Position numbers and translations under genes: made by a program. From Albibacterium sp035514885 (lineage in GTDB: Bacteria; Bacteroidota; Bacteroidia; Sphingobacteriales; Sphingobacteriaceae), in the NCBI RefSeq assembly GCF_035514885.1, contig NZ_DATJCH010000024.1, positions 372,001 through 436,000 on the forward strand: a DNA stretch of 64,000 bases, given 5' to 3'. Positions 8,183 to 16,322 of the stretch are shown here, piece after piece; the first letter of the stretch is position 1; every line of letters starts with the position of its first letter. The notes under the pieces are model-generated. The model saw nothing but the letters and a program-made list of their open reading frames with translations, did not search any database and was not told the origin of the DNA.

Positions 8183-8286
8183 TTTAACATAGGTTAAACA
8201 AGAACCAGACGGGGACCAAGCAGGGGTAATATGCGAATTTTGCCCCTGTTTGGTCCCTGTTTGACCCCTGTTTGGTGCCTGTTTGA
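8183..8286. repeat. Mirrored array of eight 11-bp repeats around a 16-bp centre
   Basis: The right half has four tandem 11-mers: CCCCTGTTTGG (8243), TCCCTGTTTGA (8254), CCCCTGTTTGG (8265) and TGCCTGTTTGA (8276). The left half, read on the minus strand outward from 8226, has four decaying versions: CCCCTGCTTGG, TCCCCGTCTGG, TTCTTGTTTAA and CCTATGTTAAA. The centre (8227-8242) is AT-rich. As RNA, the inner 22 bp of each arm would pair well with several G-U pairs; the outer units pair poorly. The outermost left part (8181-8200) is itself an 8-bp inverted repeat with a 4-base spacer. No second copy is seen in this window. Confidence 0.75.
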
Positions 8287-8436
8287 GTAAAATCAGTTAT
8301 AAGCATTGTAAGTTAGTGGTGTGTGAATAATTTCGAAGTAAGTTTTACCTCAGATTGTGGAACTGAATACCCATTTATTAAGGGAATTTTTTCAAAATAT
8401 GGGTTTCTTGTTGCTTTAAAGCTAATTATAAGCAGT

Positions 8437-8451
8437 TGGCATGGTCTTTCC
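8437..8451 (+). promoter_or_regulatory. Sigma54-like promoter upstream of the small secreted protein
   Basis: TGGCAT-GGTCT-TTCC matches the -24/-12 layout TGGCAY-N5-TTGC with one mismatch in the -12 part. It lies 46 bases before the ATG at 8498, a normal leader length. No TAnnTTTG box is seen closer to the start. A single mismatch at the -12 position makes this tentative. Confidence 0.35.
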
Positions 8452-8497
8452 ATATACTTTAGCAATTAACAGAACAATAAATTTTAAAAGTATAAAA

Positions 8498-8911
8498 ATG
8501 AAAAAGATCATGTTATCAGCCGCAGTATTGGCTTTCGCCGGAATGACAACCGTAAATGCAGAAACAATTAAAACTCCAGTAGCTTCGGCGATTGTAATAA
8601 ATCTGCAAGATAAAACTCCAGTAGACGCACAAGACTTACCTGATGCAGTGAAAACAGCTTTAGCAGGTGATGATTATTCTGAATGGACTGTTAAAGAAGC
8701 TTATTCAATTCAAGCTGGAGGGGTTACAACCTATGAGATCTCCTTACAAAAAGGTGATGAGAACCGTGTAGTGAATTTGAATGAGGCAGGTGAAGCAGCT
8801 AGCACAGTAGAAGCTGCACCAGCTGAACAAGCTACTCCAATGGATCAAACTGCCCCAGAAGCACAAGCACCAGCGGAAGAAGCTCCATCGGTTACAGCAC
8901 CAGCTCAATAG
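8498..8911 (+). CDS. Small secreted protein, PepSY-like, with Pro/Ala-rich tail
   Basis: A 137-residue exported protein of unknown function. The ATG at 8498 gives a textbook signal peptide (MKKIMLSAAVLAFAGM, cleavage near VNA-ET); the longer frame from 8441 would bury it. Residues about 45-95 (DLPDAVKTALAGDDYSEW and on to YEISLQKGDENRVVNL, abbreviated) resemble the small PepSY-like domains common in exported Bacteroidota proteins. The last 35 residues are a low-complexity tail of Pro, Ala, Glu and Gln, probably disordered or surface-spanning. It is monocistronic: a sigma54-like motif lies upstream and a strong terminator downstream. Confidence 0.8.
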   Translation: MKKIMLSAAVLAFAGMTTVNAETIKTPVASAIVINLQDKTPVDAQDLPDAVKTALAGDDYSEWTVKEAYSIQAGGVTTYEISLQKGDENRVVNLNEAGEAASTVEAAPAEQATPMDQTAPEAQAPAEEAPSVTAPAQ

Positions 8912-8990
8912 TAATTAATAAGAAGTTTCTTTACTAGAAATATTGCAATACTAGAAGAAATATTTCAACATAATAAGTAAAATCAACAGA

Positions 8991-9021
8991 AAAATGGCAC
9001 ACCCGAACGGTGTGTCATTTT
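8991..9021 (+). terminator. Intrinsic terminator after the small secreted protein gene
   Basis: A 13-bp stem with one G-U pair (8991-9003 with 9009-9021), loop CGAAC, flanked by A's on the left and TTTTTATTTT on the right, 80 bases after the stop at 8911. Confidence 0.85.
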
Positions 9022-9151
9022 TATTTTACGATAATTTTTTAATTGGGTAAAACAATATATCCTTGTTTTTGTTAGACGTTGAATATAAAATCCTTGTTTT
9101 TGAGGTATTTAAGAAAGTGTCTTATATAATTTTATTATTAAATAATAGTAA

Positions 9152-9190
9152 TACCTTTGCGGGCTTTTAGAGATAGTATACTTATCTTTG
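9152..9190 (+). promoter_or_regulatory. Two -7 boxes for the first susC/susD operon
   Basis: TACCTTTG at 9152-9159 and TATCTTTG at 9183-9190 both match TAnnTTTG. The leader would be about 165-200 nt, long enough for RNA-level control. A TTG lies at 9157-9159, 23 bases before the second box, slightly more than the usual 19-21. Confidence 0.5.
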
Positions 9191-9302
9191 GACAATTTCT
9201 TTTTACTAAAGATGAAAGGAGGACGGTATATAGGTGAGAAAATCTACATTTTAATATATAATTAGGGCATTGGGACGACCTCAAATTCTTAGTCCTGAAG
9301 AC

Positions 9303-9325
9303 TTATTGTCTATCGAAGACAATAA
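9303..9325 (+). promoter_or_regulatory. Hairpin in the susC leader
   Basis: TTATTGTCT (9303-9311) and AGACAATAA (9317-9325) form a perfect 9-bp stem with a 5-base loop, 35 bases before the susC ATG. There is no T-run after it, so it is not an ordinary terminator. It could affect translation initiation or RNA stability. Confidence 0.45.
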
Positions 9326-9360
9326 AAATCGAGTAAAATTTCTAACAAAAACAAAAACAC

Positions 9361-12300
9361 ATGAAACAAAAACTACTAGCTTTCTTCATGGTGGGAATAA
9401 TGCTGATAGGATCAGCATTCGCACAACGGATTGTAAGCGGTACTGTAATTTCACAGGAGGATGGTTCATCTCTTCCTGGGGTAACAGTACAAGTACCCGG
9501 AACCACTGTAGGAACACAAACAGATGTTAATGGGCGTTACAGTTTAACTGTACCAGCTACAGCGACTACTATTAATTTTTCATTTATTGGCTTTGTAGCA
9601 CAAAGCGTTACAATTGGAAATCAAACCACAGTTAATGTAAGTTTGGCTTCAGATGCTACTCAATTAGGAGAAGTTGTGGTAACGGCTTTAGGTATTACTA
9701 AGGAAAAAAGAGCATTAGGTTACGCAACTCAAAATCTAGATGCTGAAGCATTGTCAAATGGTGCAAGCACTGATTTAGCAGGAGCAATGCAGGGTAAAGT
9801 TTCGGGTGTTTCTATTGCACCATCTTCTGGTATGCCAGGTGCGTCATCAAAGATTACAATCAGAGGATCGCGTTCATTTACAGGAGATAATACTCCATTG
9901 TACGTTGTAGATGGGATGCCAATTAATTCTGCAATCGATATGAGTACTGGTCAATCAGTAACCGGAACTGACTTTGCAAATAGAGGTGTGGATTTAGATC
10001 CTAATGATATTGAAAGTATCAATATCTTAAAAGGTCAGGCTGCTTCTGCTTTATATGGTATGAGAGCTACTAATGGTGTAATTATCATTACAACTAAGAG
10101 CGGGAAGAATGCACCTATTGGTAAACCCGTGATTACATTTAACTCTACTGCATCTTTTGATGAAATCGCTGTATTACCAGATTTTCAAACAAAATATGCA
10201 CAGGGAACTGGTGGAAGATTTAATCCTTCTGCATCTACATCTTGGGGCCCTCTTCTTACTGAACTACCTAATGATCCAACTTATGGTGGTAATGTAGATA
10301 ATACCTATTCTCAAGGTAATAGTTCATCTCAGGGGAAATACTATTCAGTACCTAGAGCTAAAGCTGGCTTAGATCCTTGGACTACACCTCAAGTTTATCA
10401 TAATGCTGAAGAGTTTTTCCAAACAGGTTCTACTTTTAGTAACTCCATTAACGTAGTTCAAGGTTTTGAAAAAGGTAGTTATGCATTTAGTCTTGGTAAT
10501 ACAAATTCAAGCGGTATTGTTCCTTCAACCGGATTAAATCGCTATAATGTAAAATTATCGGGTCAAGCGAAATTAAGTGATCATTGGTCTACCGGTTTCT
10601 TTGCAAACTATGTGAATTCTAAAATAAGAAAACAATCTTCTGCTAATGATGGTGTTGTTGCAACTGTATATGGAGCTCCACCAAGTTATGATTTAGCTGG
10701 GATTCCTCCTTTTATAGAAGGTGACCCCTATACTCAAAATACCTATCGTGGAACTGGTGGTTTTGACGGAGCTTACTGGGGTATTAAAAACAATAAGTTT
10801 AACGAAAGAAACCAACGTTTTTTTGGAAATGGATTTGTGCAGTATAGCAGTGATTTAGGCACAGATAATCAGAAGATAAATATCAAATATCAATTAGGAG
10901 CTGATTCTTATACAACAGGTTATGTAGATTTATTTGGTTACGGACATTCCAATGGATTAGGGGAGATTACAAATCAAACTTATACTGTAAATGAATTTAA
11001 CTCTTTATTAACTGGTACCTATACTTGGGATATCAATGATGACTTGGTGTTTGATGCTTTAATTGGTAATGAATTTGTAGATAGAAATAGTGAATATAAC
11101 TATGCTAAGGGGTCTAACTTTAACTTCTCTGGCTGGAATCATATTGATAATGCGTCTGTATATAATGCATCTGAAGAACGTTTGAAGAAACGCACTGTTG
11201 GTACTTTTGCTAATTTGTCATTAGCATATAAGAGTATGTTATATTTAAATTTAACAGGGCGTAACGATATTGTTTCAACCATGCCGAGAGATAACCGCTC
11301 ATTTTATTACCCATCAGCATCTTTAGGATGGGTGTTCACAGAACTAGGTGATTTGAAAGACAGTGCATTAAGTTTTGGTAAGATTCGAGTTTCGTATGCT
11401 GAAGTTGGTCAGGCCGGTGAATATTATGATTCATATTACTCAACTCCGGTATATGGTGGTGGTTTCTCTAGTGGTACCCCTATTCAATATCCAATCGGTA
11501 GTGTAGTTGCTTATACTCCTTACGATATTGTTTATGATCCAAATTTAAAACCACAGAATACAAGATCATATGAATTTGGAACAGATTTAACATTTCTTGA
11601 TGGTTTGGCAACTTTGAATTACACATTTTCTCGTCAAAATGTGAAAGACCAAATATTCGAGGTGCCCTTAGCAGGTTCTACTGGTTCTGAGTCTTTCGTA
11701 ACTAACGGAGGGTCTATTCATACCAACTCTCATGAAGTAACACTAGGTTTCAGACCAATCAACAGAGATAATCTGAGATGGAACTTTGCATTTAACTTTT
11801 CAAAGGTCGACAACTATGTTGATGAGTTAGCTACTGGTGTAAATAGTATTTTCTTAGGTGGATTCGTTGAGCCACAAGTTAGAGCAAGTATCGGTGAAAA
11901 ATTCCCTACTATCTATGGTATAAGCTATGCTAGAAATGAGGCAGGGCAAATTGTTGTAGATGAAAGCGGTTATCCGCAATCTGGTGAAGAGAAGGTTATA
12001 GGTCGCGTATCTCCTGATTTTCAATTAGGATTTAATACCTCTTTAGAGATTCAGAAGTTCAGAATATCTGCAGTTCTGGATTGGAAACAAGGAGGTCAAA
12101 TGTACAGTGGTACATTAGGTCTATTGGATTTCTATGGTGTTAGTCAAATCTCTGCTAATACACGTGAGGCAGGAACATCATTTTTATTTCCTTTAGATGC
12201 TGTTAAAGTTTCTGGTACAGATTCTGAGGGCAATCCTACTTATGCAAAAAATGATATCATGATTCCAGGAGAGGATGCTCAAGACTATTACTCAGTTTTA

Positions 12301-12558
12301 AATACGATTTCTGAATCTATGATTTATGACAACTCGTTTGTTAAGTTAAGAGAAGTGTCATTAGGTTACCCAGTTTATGATAAAAAGGGTGTTACATTAA
12401 ACCTTAATTTATTTGCTCGGAATTTATTGCTATGGTCTGAGATGAAAGGTTTAGACCCCGAAGCTTCTCAAGCTAATACTAATATGGGAGGAGCATTCGA
12501 GCGCTTTTCTTTGCCAGGAACTTCTAGCTACGGTTTGGGGTTAAATTTGAAATTCTAA
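9361..12558 (+). CDS. SusC/RagA family TonB-linked outer membrane transporter
   Basis: A 1065-residue outer-membrane beta-barrel that imports a polymer-derived nutrient with its SusD lid, powered by TonB. Domains in order: signal peptide (residues 1-21, ending AFAQ), carboxypeptidase-D-like beta sandwich (about 24-100), TonB-dependent plug with the EVVVTALG start near residue 105 and the SusC signatures LYVVDGMPIN and ALYGMRATNGVIIITTKSG (about 180-245), then the barrel ending in LKF. It lacks an STN domain and has no adjacent sigma/FecR genes, so it is controlled differently from the second SusC in this window. The substrate cannot be told from sequence; no glycan-degrading enzyme lies beside it. 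Confidence 0.95.
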   Translation: MKQKLLAFFMVGIMLIGSAFAQRIVSGTVISQEDGSSLPGVTVQVPGTTVGTQTDVNGRYSLTVPATATTINFSFIGFVAQSVTIGNQTTVNVSLASDATQLGEVVVTALGITKEKRALGYATQNLDAEALSNGASTDLAGAMQGKVSGVSIAPSSGMPGASSKITIRGSRSFTGDNTPLYVVDGMPINSAIDMSTGQSVTGTDFANRGVDLDPNDIESINILKGQAASALYGMRATNGVIIITTKSGKNAPIGKPVITFNSTASFDEIAVLPDFQTKYAQGTGGRFNPSASTSWGPLLTELPNDPTYGGNVDNTYSQGNSSSQGKYYSVPRAKAGLDPWTTPQVYHNAEEFFQTGSTFSNSINVVQGFEKGSYAFSLGNTNSSGIVPSTGLNRYNVKLSGQAKLSDHWSTGFFANYVNSKIRKQSSANDGVVATVYGAPPSYDLAGIPPFIEGDPYTQNTYRGTGGFDGAYWGIKNNKFNERNQRFFGNGFVQYSSDLGTDNQKINIKYQLGADSYTTGYVDLFGYGHSNGLGEITNQTYTVNEFNSLLTGTYTWDINDDLVFDALIGNEFVDRNSEYNYAKGSNFNFSGWNHIDNASVYNASEERLKKRTVGTFANLSLAYKSMLYLNLTGRNDIVSTMPRDNRSFYYPSASLGWVFTELGDLKDSALSFGKIRVSYAEVGQAGEYYDSYYSTPVYGGGFSSGTPIQYPIGSVVAYTPYDIVYDPNLKPQNTRSYEFGTDLTFLDGLATLNYTFSRQNVKDQIFEVPLAGSTGSESFVTNGGSIHTNSHEVTLGFRPINRDNLRWNFAFNFSKVDNYVDELATGVNSIFLGGFVEPQVRASIGEKFPTIYGISYARNEAGQIVVDESGYPQSGEEKVIGRVSPDFQLGFNTSLEIQKFRISAVLDWKQGGQMYSGTLGLLDFYGVSQISANTREAGTSFLFPLDAVKVSGTDSEGNPTYAKNDIMIPGEDAQDYYSVLNTISESMIYDNSFVKLREVSLGYPVYDKKGVTLNLNLFARNLLLWSEMKGLDPEASQANTNMGGAFERFSLPGTSSYGLGLNLKF

Positions 12559-12570
12559 AAGACATTGAAA

Positions 12571-14139
12571 ATGAAATTTATATCAAGTATCAAAAAATAT
12601 GCATGGGTACTAGTCGCAATGCCACTAGTCCTAGCGAGCTGCTCTAAAGATATAATGGATGATATTAATAAAGATAACAACCATTCTACCGATGCGCAGG
12701 CAAAGTTCATATTAGCAGATGTAATTACAAGTACGGCTTTTCAGAATGCTGGAGGGGATATTAATACTTATACATCTGCCTATGTTGAACAAGAAGTGGG
12801 AACGCATAATCAGCTGTATTATGCAGAAATGAGACAAAGTGAACCTTCATCGGCTTCTACTTTTAACAACACTTGGGGTTCTTTGTATTCTACTCTTAAG
12901 AATGCGAAGGTTATCATTGAGAAATGTTCTGTAGGTGGTTCCCAAGAGGGTAATGATGTTACAAAAGGAATGGCAGAAGTCTTAGCTGCTTATAATTTGG
13001 CATTGCTTACCGACTTATATGGTGATACACCATGGACTGAAGCTGGTGATTATAAGGTAAGTTTGACTCCCAAGATCGATGCTCAGGAAGCAATCTATGG
13101 TGATATCATGACTTATCTTGATAATGCTATCACAGATCTTCAAAAAACGGATAGTCATTCATCTGGAGGTCCCGGTGCTTATGATTTACTATATAATGGG
13201 AACGCTAGTAAATGGTTAAAATTTGCTTATGGTTTAAAGGCAAGGTATACCATGCGTTTGATGAATCGTTCGACAAATATGAACGCTGATATGCAAGCTG
13301 TTATTGATAACGTAGATAAATCATTTGCATCTGCATCAGAACAAGCTGCATTTTCAATCTACGATGAGAGTAATTTGAATCCTTTATTTGATTTTCAATG
13401 GAGTCGTGATGGTTTAGCAGCGAGCCGTAGTATGGCGGATAAATTAATTGAACGTAATGATCCACGATTACGTCGTGTATTCGTTGATGCTGATTGGGTA
13501 CAAGTTGACAATCCAGCTTCTGAGGCGGCATACGAACTTATGGCTCCAAACGGCGAGAACGAACAAGTACAATATTATTACAATACTTCAATTTTTGTAT
13601 TTTCACAAACTGCACCTACTTTATTGTTAAGCTACCATGAATTATTATTCTTGAAAGCCGAAGCAATGGCCAGATTGGGTAGTGGGGCTGCAGCGATTGA
13701 ACCTGTTTTGAAAGCTGCTGTAGTTGCTGGTATTGCAAATACTGAAGTAAATGTGGTAGCGGGCTTAACTGCTCCAACACCTGGTGGTTATGGTGGTTTA
13801 GAAGAAACTGCAGACGCTGTAACACCAGAAGAAGCTGCAACTTATTTTGACGTGGATGTTAAACCATTGTTCGTCGCAAATCCTTTGAAAGAGATTATGA
13901 ATCAAAAGTACATAGCTTTCTTTGGTGCATCGGGTGAATCGACAGAGACTTATAATGATATTCGTCGTATGATGGCCCTGGGTGAGAACTTTATAGAGTT
14001 GGATAACCCTGGTAAATTCCCATTACGTTTACCTTATGGTAATGATGATACTACAACCAATCCTGCAATTCAAGCAGCGTATGGAGATGGCCAATATGTA
14101 TACACTGAGCCAGTATGGTGGGCGGGTGGTACTCGTTAA
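12571..14139 (+). CDS. SusD/RagB family outer membrane lipoprotein (SusD-like_2 type)
   Basis: The 522-residue surface lipoprotein partner of the SusC just upstream; it captures substrate over the barrel. The lipobox is VLASC, with the lipidated Cys near residue 24. The SusD-like_2 pattern is visible: TDLYGDTPWTEA near residues 145-156, SKWLKFAYGLKARYTMRLMNR near 211-231 (abbreviated), and SYHELLFLKAEAMARLG near 355-371. The ATG at 12571 is preferred over a TTG two codons earlier. It starts 12 bases after susC, clearly one operon, and is followed by a strong terminator. Confidence 0.92.
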   Translation: MKFISSIKKYAWVLVAMPLVLASCSKDIMDDINKDNNHSTDAQAKFILADVITSTAFQNAGGDINTYTSAYVEQEVGTHNQLYYAEMRQSEPSSASTFNNTWGSLYSTLKNAKVIIEKCSVGGSQEGNDVTKGMAEVLAAYNLALLTDLYGDTPWTEAGDYKVSLTPKIDAQEAIYGDIMTYLDNAITDLQKTDSHSSGGPGAYDLLYNGNASKWLKFAYGLKARYTMRLMNRSTNMNADMQAVIDNVDKSFASASEQAAFSIYDESNLNPLFDFQWSRDGLAASRSMADKLIERNDPRLRRVFVDADWVQVDNPASEAAYELMAPNGENEQVQYYYNTSIFVFSQTAPTLLLSYHELLFLKAEAMARLGSGAAAIEPVLKAAVVAGIANTEVNVVAGLTAPTPGGYGGLEETADAVTPEEAATYFDVDVKPLFVANPLKEIMNQKYIAFFGASGESTETYNDIRRMMALGENFIELDNPGKFPLRLPYGNDDTTTNPAIQAAYGDGQYVYTEPVWWAGGTR

Positions 14140-14175
14140 TATTGATTTATAGAATTTAAATATTTCTAGTAGTTG

Positions 14176-14205
14176 AAAGAGGATGGCGTTGGTGTCATCC
14201 TCTTT
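14176..14205 (+). terminator. Intrinsic terminator of the first susC/susD operon
   Basis: A 12-bp stem with one G-U pair (14176-14187 with 14194-14205) and a GTTGGT loop, ending in a run of seven T's. It lies 37 bases after the susD stop. Confidence 0.9.
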
Positions 14206-14294
14206 TTTTGTTATTACATTTTTATGAAAAGCCAGGCTTATAAAACAATCTCGCTATACCTGCTGTTGAAAAGTTAAAATTGAGATAACTCTTT

Positions 14295-15392
14295 ATGAAA
14301 AACTCATATATAAAGATCAATCAATTTCTGCTGTTTTGGATACTGTTGGTTGTTGTGTTAATATATGGCCGGCCTATCTTAATTCCAATTACGTTTGCTG
14401 CCTTACTTTCTATGCTGCTGTCTCCTTTGGTAGATTACCTTGATAAGAAAGGTTTCAAAAGGGTATTCTCAACGATCGTTTGCCTGATTATTTTATTGAC
14501 AATTATTGGTCTTACAGCATTAATTTTGGTTGGACAAGTTACAAATATACGTGAAGAGCTACCAAGAATTGAGGAGCGTGCTAATGAGCTAATTCTGCAA
14601 TTTCACGACTATATTGAAATGAAATTTAATTATCCGATTAGTTCACAAAAGGAATATCTGCAAAACCAAGTTAAGAATCTGGGAGAATTATCGGCTTCTT
14701 ACCTTAGTGCATTCTTAAAAGGTGTGTCAGGTTTAGTAGTACAGACAATTATAATGCTTGTGGTTACTTTCCTTTTACTATTTGATAAGGAAAGGTATCG
14801 CTCATTCTTTATGCAGATTATAAAGGGAAAGGAAAAGGGTGAGAAGCATGAAATCTTGAATAGGATTACCAATGTTTCACAACAGTATTTATTTGGGAGA
14901 ATGATCTCAATCGTGATCCTTTTTATCTTATACTTTATAGTATTGTTAGTGATTGGAGTGCAAAATGCATTGCTGTTGGCCGCAGTAGCTGCAGTGGTTA
15001 ATATTATACCTTATGTAGGGCCGATATTGGCTGGGGTATTTCCGGTAATTATGGCTTTGGTAACTAAGGATAGCTTTGAACCTGTATTTTGGATTATAAT
15101 CACTTTCAGCATCATTCAAGGAATCGATAATTACTTTGTAACACCCTTTTTTATGGGTGGAGAAGTCAATCTGAGTGCATTAGCTACTATTCTTATAATA
15201 ATCTGTGGAGGCTATATTTGGGGGATTGCCGGAATGGTTCTATTTGTCCCTTTATTGAGTATGGCCAAAATACTTTTTGATCATACGGATGAATTTAAGC
15301 CTTACGGTTATTTGATTGGTGACTCGGCTGATGAAAGACCTTCTAAATGGTTTTACAGATGGTTGAAGGAAAAGAAAGGTTCGAAGAAATAA
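14295..15392 (+). CDS. AI-2E family (PerM-like) transporter
   Basis: A 365-residue inner-membrane protein of the AI-2E/PerM (DUF20) family with about eight membrane segments: two pairs at residues 8-90, then a soluble coiled section (about 95-150), then four or five more after residue 150. The typical LLAAVAAVVNIIPYVGP motif (near 228-244) and the ATILIIICGGYIWGIAG segment are present. Family members export small molecules or exchange Na+/H+; the substrate here is unknown and autoinducer-2 transport should not be assumed. It is a single gene ending at a bidirectional terminator. Confidence 0.88.
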   Translation: MKNSYIKINQFLLFWILLVVVLIYGRPILIPITFAALLSMLLSPLVDYLDKKGFKRVFSTIVCLIILLTIIGLTALILVGQVTNIREELPRIEERANELILQFHDYIEMKFNYPISSQKEYLQNQVKNLGELSASYLSAFLKGVSGLVVQTIIMLVVTFLLLFDKERYRSFFMQIIKGKEKGEKHEILNRITNVSQQYLFGRMISIVILFILYFIVLLVIGVQNALLLAAVAAVVNIIPYVGPILAGVFPVIMALVTKDSFEPVFWIIITFSIIQGIDNYFVTPFFMGGEVNLSALATILIIICGGYIWGIAGMVLFVPLLSMAKILFDHTDEFKPYGYLIGDSADERPSKWFYRWLKEKKGSKK

Positions 15393-15397
15393 CAAAA

Positions 15398-15429
15398 CAA
15401 AGCCAATCCTGCTATCAGGATTGGCTTTG
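15398..15429. terminator. Bidirectional intrinsic terminator
   Basis: A perfect 14-bp stem (15398-15411 with 15416-15429) with loop CTAT, extended by A's on the left and T's on the right. It serves the AI-2E transporter on the plus strand and the convergent EEP operon on the minus strand. Confidence 0.9.
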
Positions 15430-15455
15430 TTTTTAAATGTTATGCCTTGAAAAGA

Positions 15456-16316
15456 TTAGAACTCGATGAAACTTGTCACCGGTAAATGATCTGAAGGATA
15501 ACGATTGTCATTATAGATATCTGACAACACTTTATAATCGTAAACCTGAATTTGGGGACTTACGAATACATAGTCAATGCGACCGCCTGGTTTGCCTTGA
15601 AACACACCTCCCGGAAAACCGGTTCCTTCTACTCCTTGTCTTTCAGTTTTCGTTACTTCATAAGCATCGTTTAAAACTTCTTTTATAGCAGCAATCTGAG
15701 AAGTTTGAGGAGTTGAGTTAAAGTCGCCCGTTATGATTGTCGGTGTATCACCTGCAATTTCTTTAATCTTTTTAGCGATTAGCGGTCCTGATTCTTGTTT
15801 CGCAATCTGTTTACGCCAATAGAAATGAACATTGAAGAAAAAGAATTCCTTGCCGGAGTGTTTCTCTTTAAACTTTCCCCAGTTACAGATTCGGCGATCA
15901 GTGGCATCCCAACCAATACTTGGAATTTCCGGTGTCTCGCTTAACCAGAATACACCAGAATCGAGTAGTGTAAACTGATTTCTTTTGTATAAGATCGCTG
16001 CATTATGCGAATCTCCAGTACCTCCATAAGGATGAGCAACAACGTCAAAGGCTGGAAGAAGTTCTTTTAGGTCATTTATTTGACCTGCATCTCCTTCTTG
16101 TGTACCTACAATATCAAATGCATGTTGTCTGATTAGTCTTGCCAAAGGTGCCTTGCGTGTATCCCAGGCATTGCCACTTTCAACATCCATTTGTGCGTTG
16201 TAGCGAATGTTATATGCAGCTACACGGAAACTTGCTGGAATCGGTTTTGCTGATTGAAATAAGAAAATGAAGAAAAAGCAAGCTATATAAGCGAGTATTG
16301 TTTTTTTAGATTTCAT
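15456..16316 (-). CDS. Secreted endonuclease/exonuclease/phosphatase (EEP) family protein
   Basis: A 286-residue metal-dependent phosphodiesterase fold of the DNase I/sphingomyelinase superfamily. It has an N-terminal signal peptide or anchor (hydrophobic residues 7-21), so it acts in the periplasm or outside. Catalytic residues are visible: Asn in AAYNIRYN (33-40), Glu74 in GTQEG, the TGDFNSTP block, RIDYVFVS and the C-terminal SDHLPVTS. It begins six bases after the SusD stop and closes the sigma/FecR/SusCD operon, so it probably handles the same substrate. The substrate could be a phosphodiester-containing glycan, lipid head group or nucleic acid; sequence does not decide. Confidence 0.85.
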   Translation of the reverse strand: MKSKKTILAYIACFFFIFLFQSAKPIPASFRVAAYNIRYNAQMDVESGNAWDTRKAPLARLIRQHAFDIVGTQEGDAGQINDLKELLPAFDVVAHPYGGTGDSHNAAILYKRNQFTLLDSGVFWLSETPEIPSIGWDATDRRICNWGKFKEKHSGKEFFFFNVHFYWRKQIAKQESGPLIAKKIKEIAGDTPTIITGDFNSTPQTSQIAAIKEVLNDAYEVTKTERQGVEGTGFPGGVFQGKPGGRIDYVFVSPQIQVYDYKVLSDIYNDNRYPSDHLPVTSFIEF

Positions 16317-16322
16317 TTCTGT

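Larger units (their letters stand above)
7880..8497. other. Gene-poor divergent intergenic region rich in secondary structure
   Basis: About 620 bases separate two divergently transcribed genes and hold no credible coding frame. From left to right they contain a sigma54-like motif (8003-8017), two short hairpins (8021-8039 and 8049-8070), a strong orphan intrinsic terminator (8091-8122), a mirrored array of 11-bp repeats (8183-8286), a loose ACCCAT/ATGGGT inverted pair (about 8367-8404) and a second sigma54-like motif (8437-8451). The individual elements are listed separately. Confidence 0.7.
8912..9360. other. Intergenic region and long leader of the first susC gene
   Basis: A 449-base gap without a credible gene. 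It holds the terminator of the small secreted protein (8991-9021), a direct repeat TCCTTGTTTTTG at 9060-9071 and 9091-9102 (31 bases apart, about three helical turns), two TAnnTTTG promoter boxes (9152-9159 and 9183-9190), and a perfect 9-bp hairpin at 9303-9325 in the presumed susC leader. An open frame from TTG at 9270 runs into susC in another frame and is not credible. Confidence 0.7.

Noticed and set aside
8203..8286. The 11-bp repeats as a CRISPR array
   Set aside because: Units are contiguous without unique spacers and are mirrored, so it is not a CRISPR.
9270..9530. Open frame of 86 codons starting at TTG across the susC leader and start
   Set aside because: It overlaps the susC signal peptide in another frame, starts at TTG, and has no family signature; it is a shadow.
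13301..13840. Several open frames inside susD on both strands
   Set aside because: They have low-complexity compositions (runs of Leu, Gln, His) expected from reading a real gene in the wrong frame.
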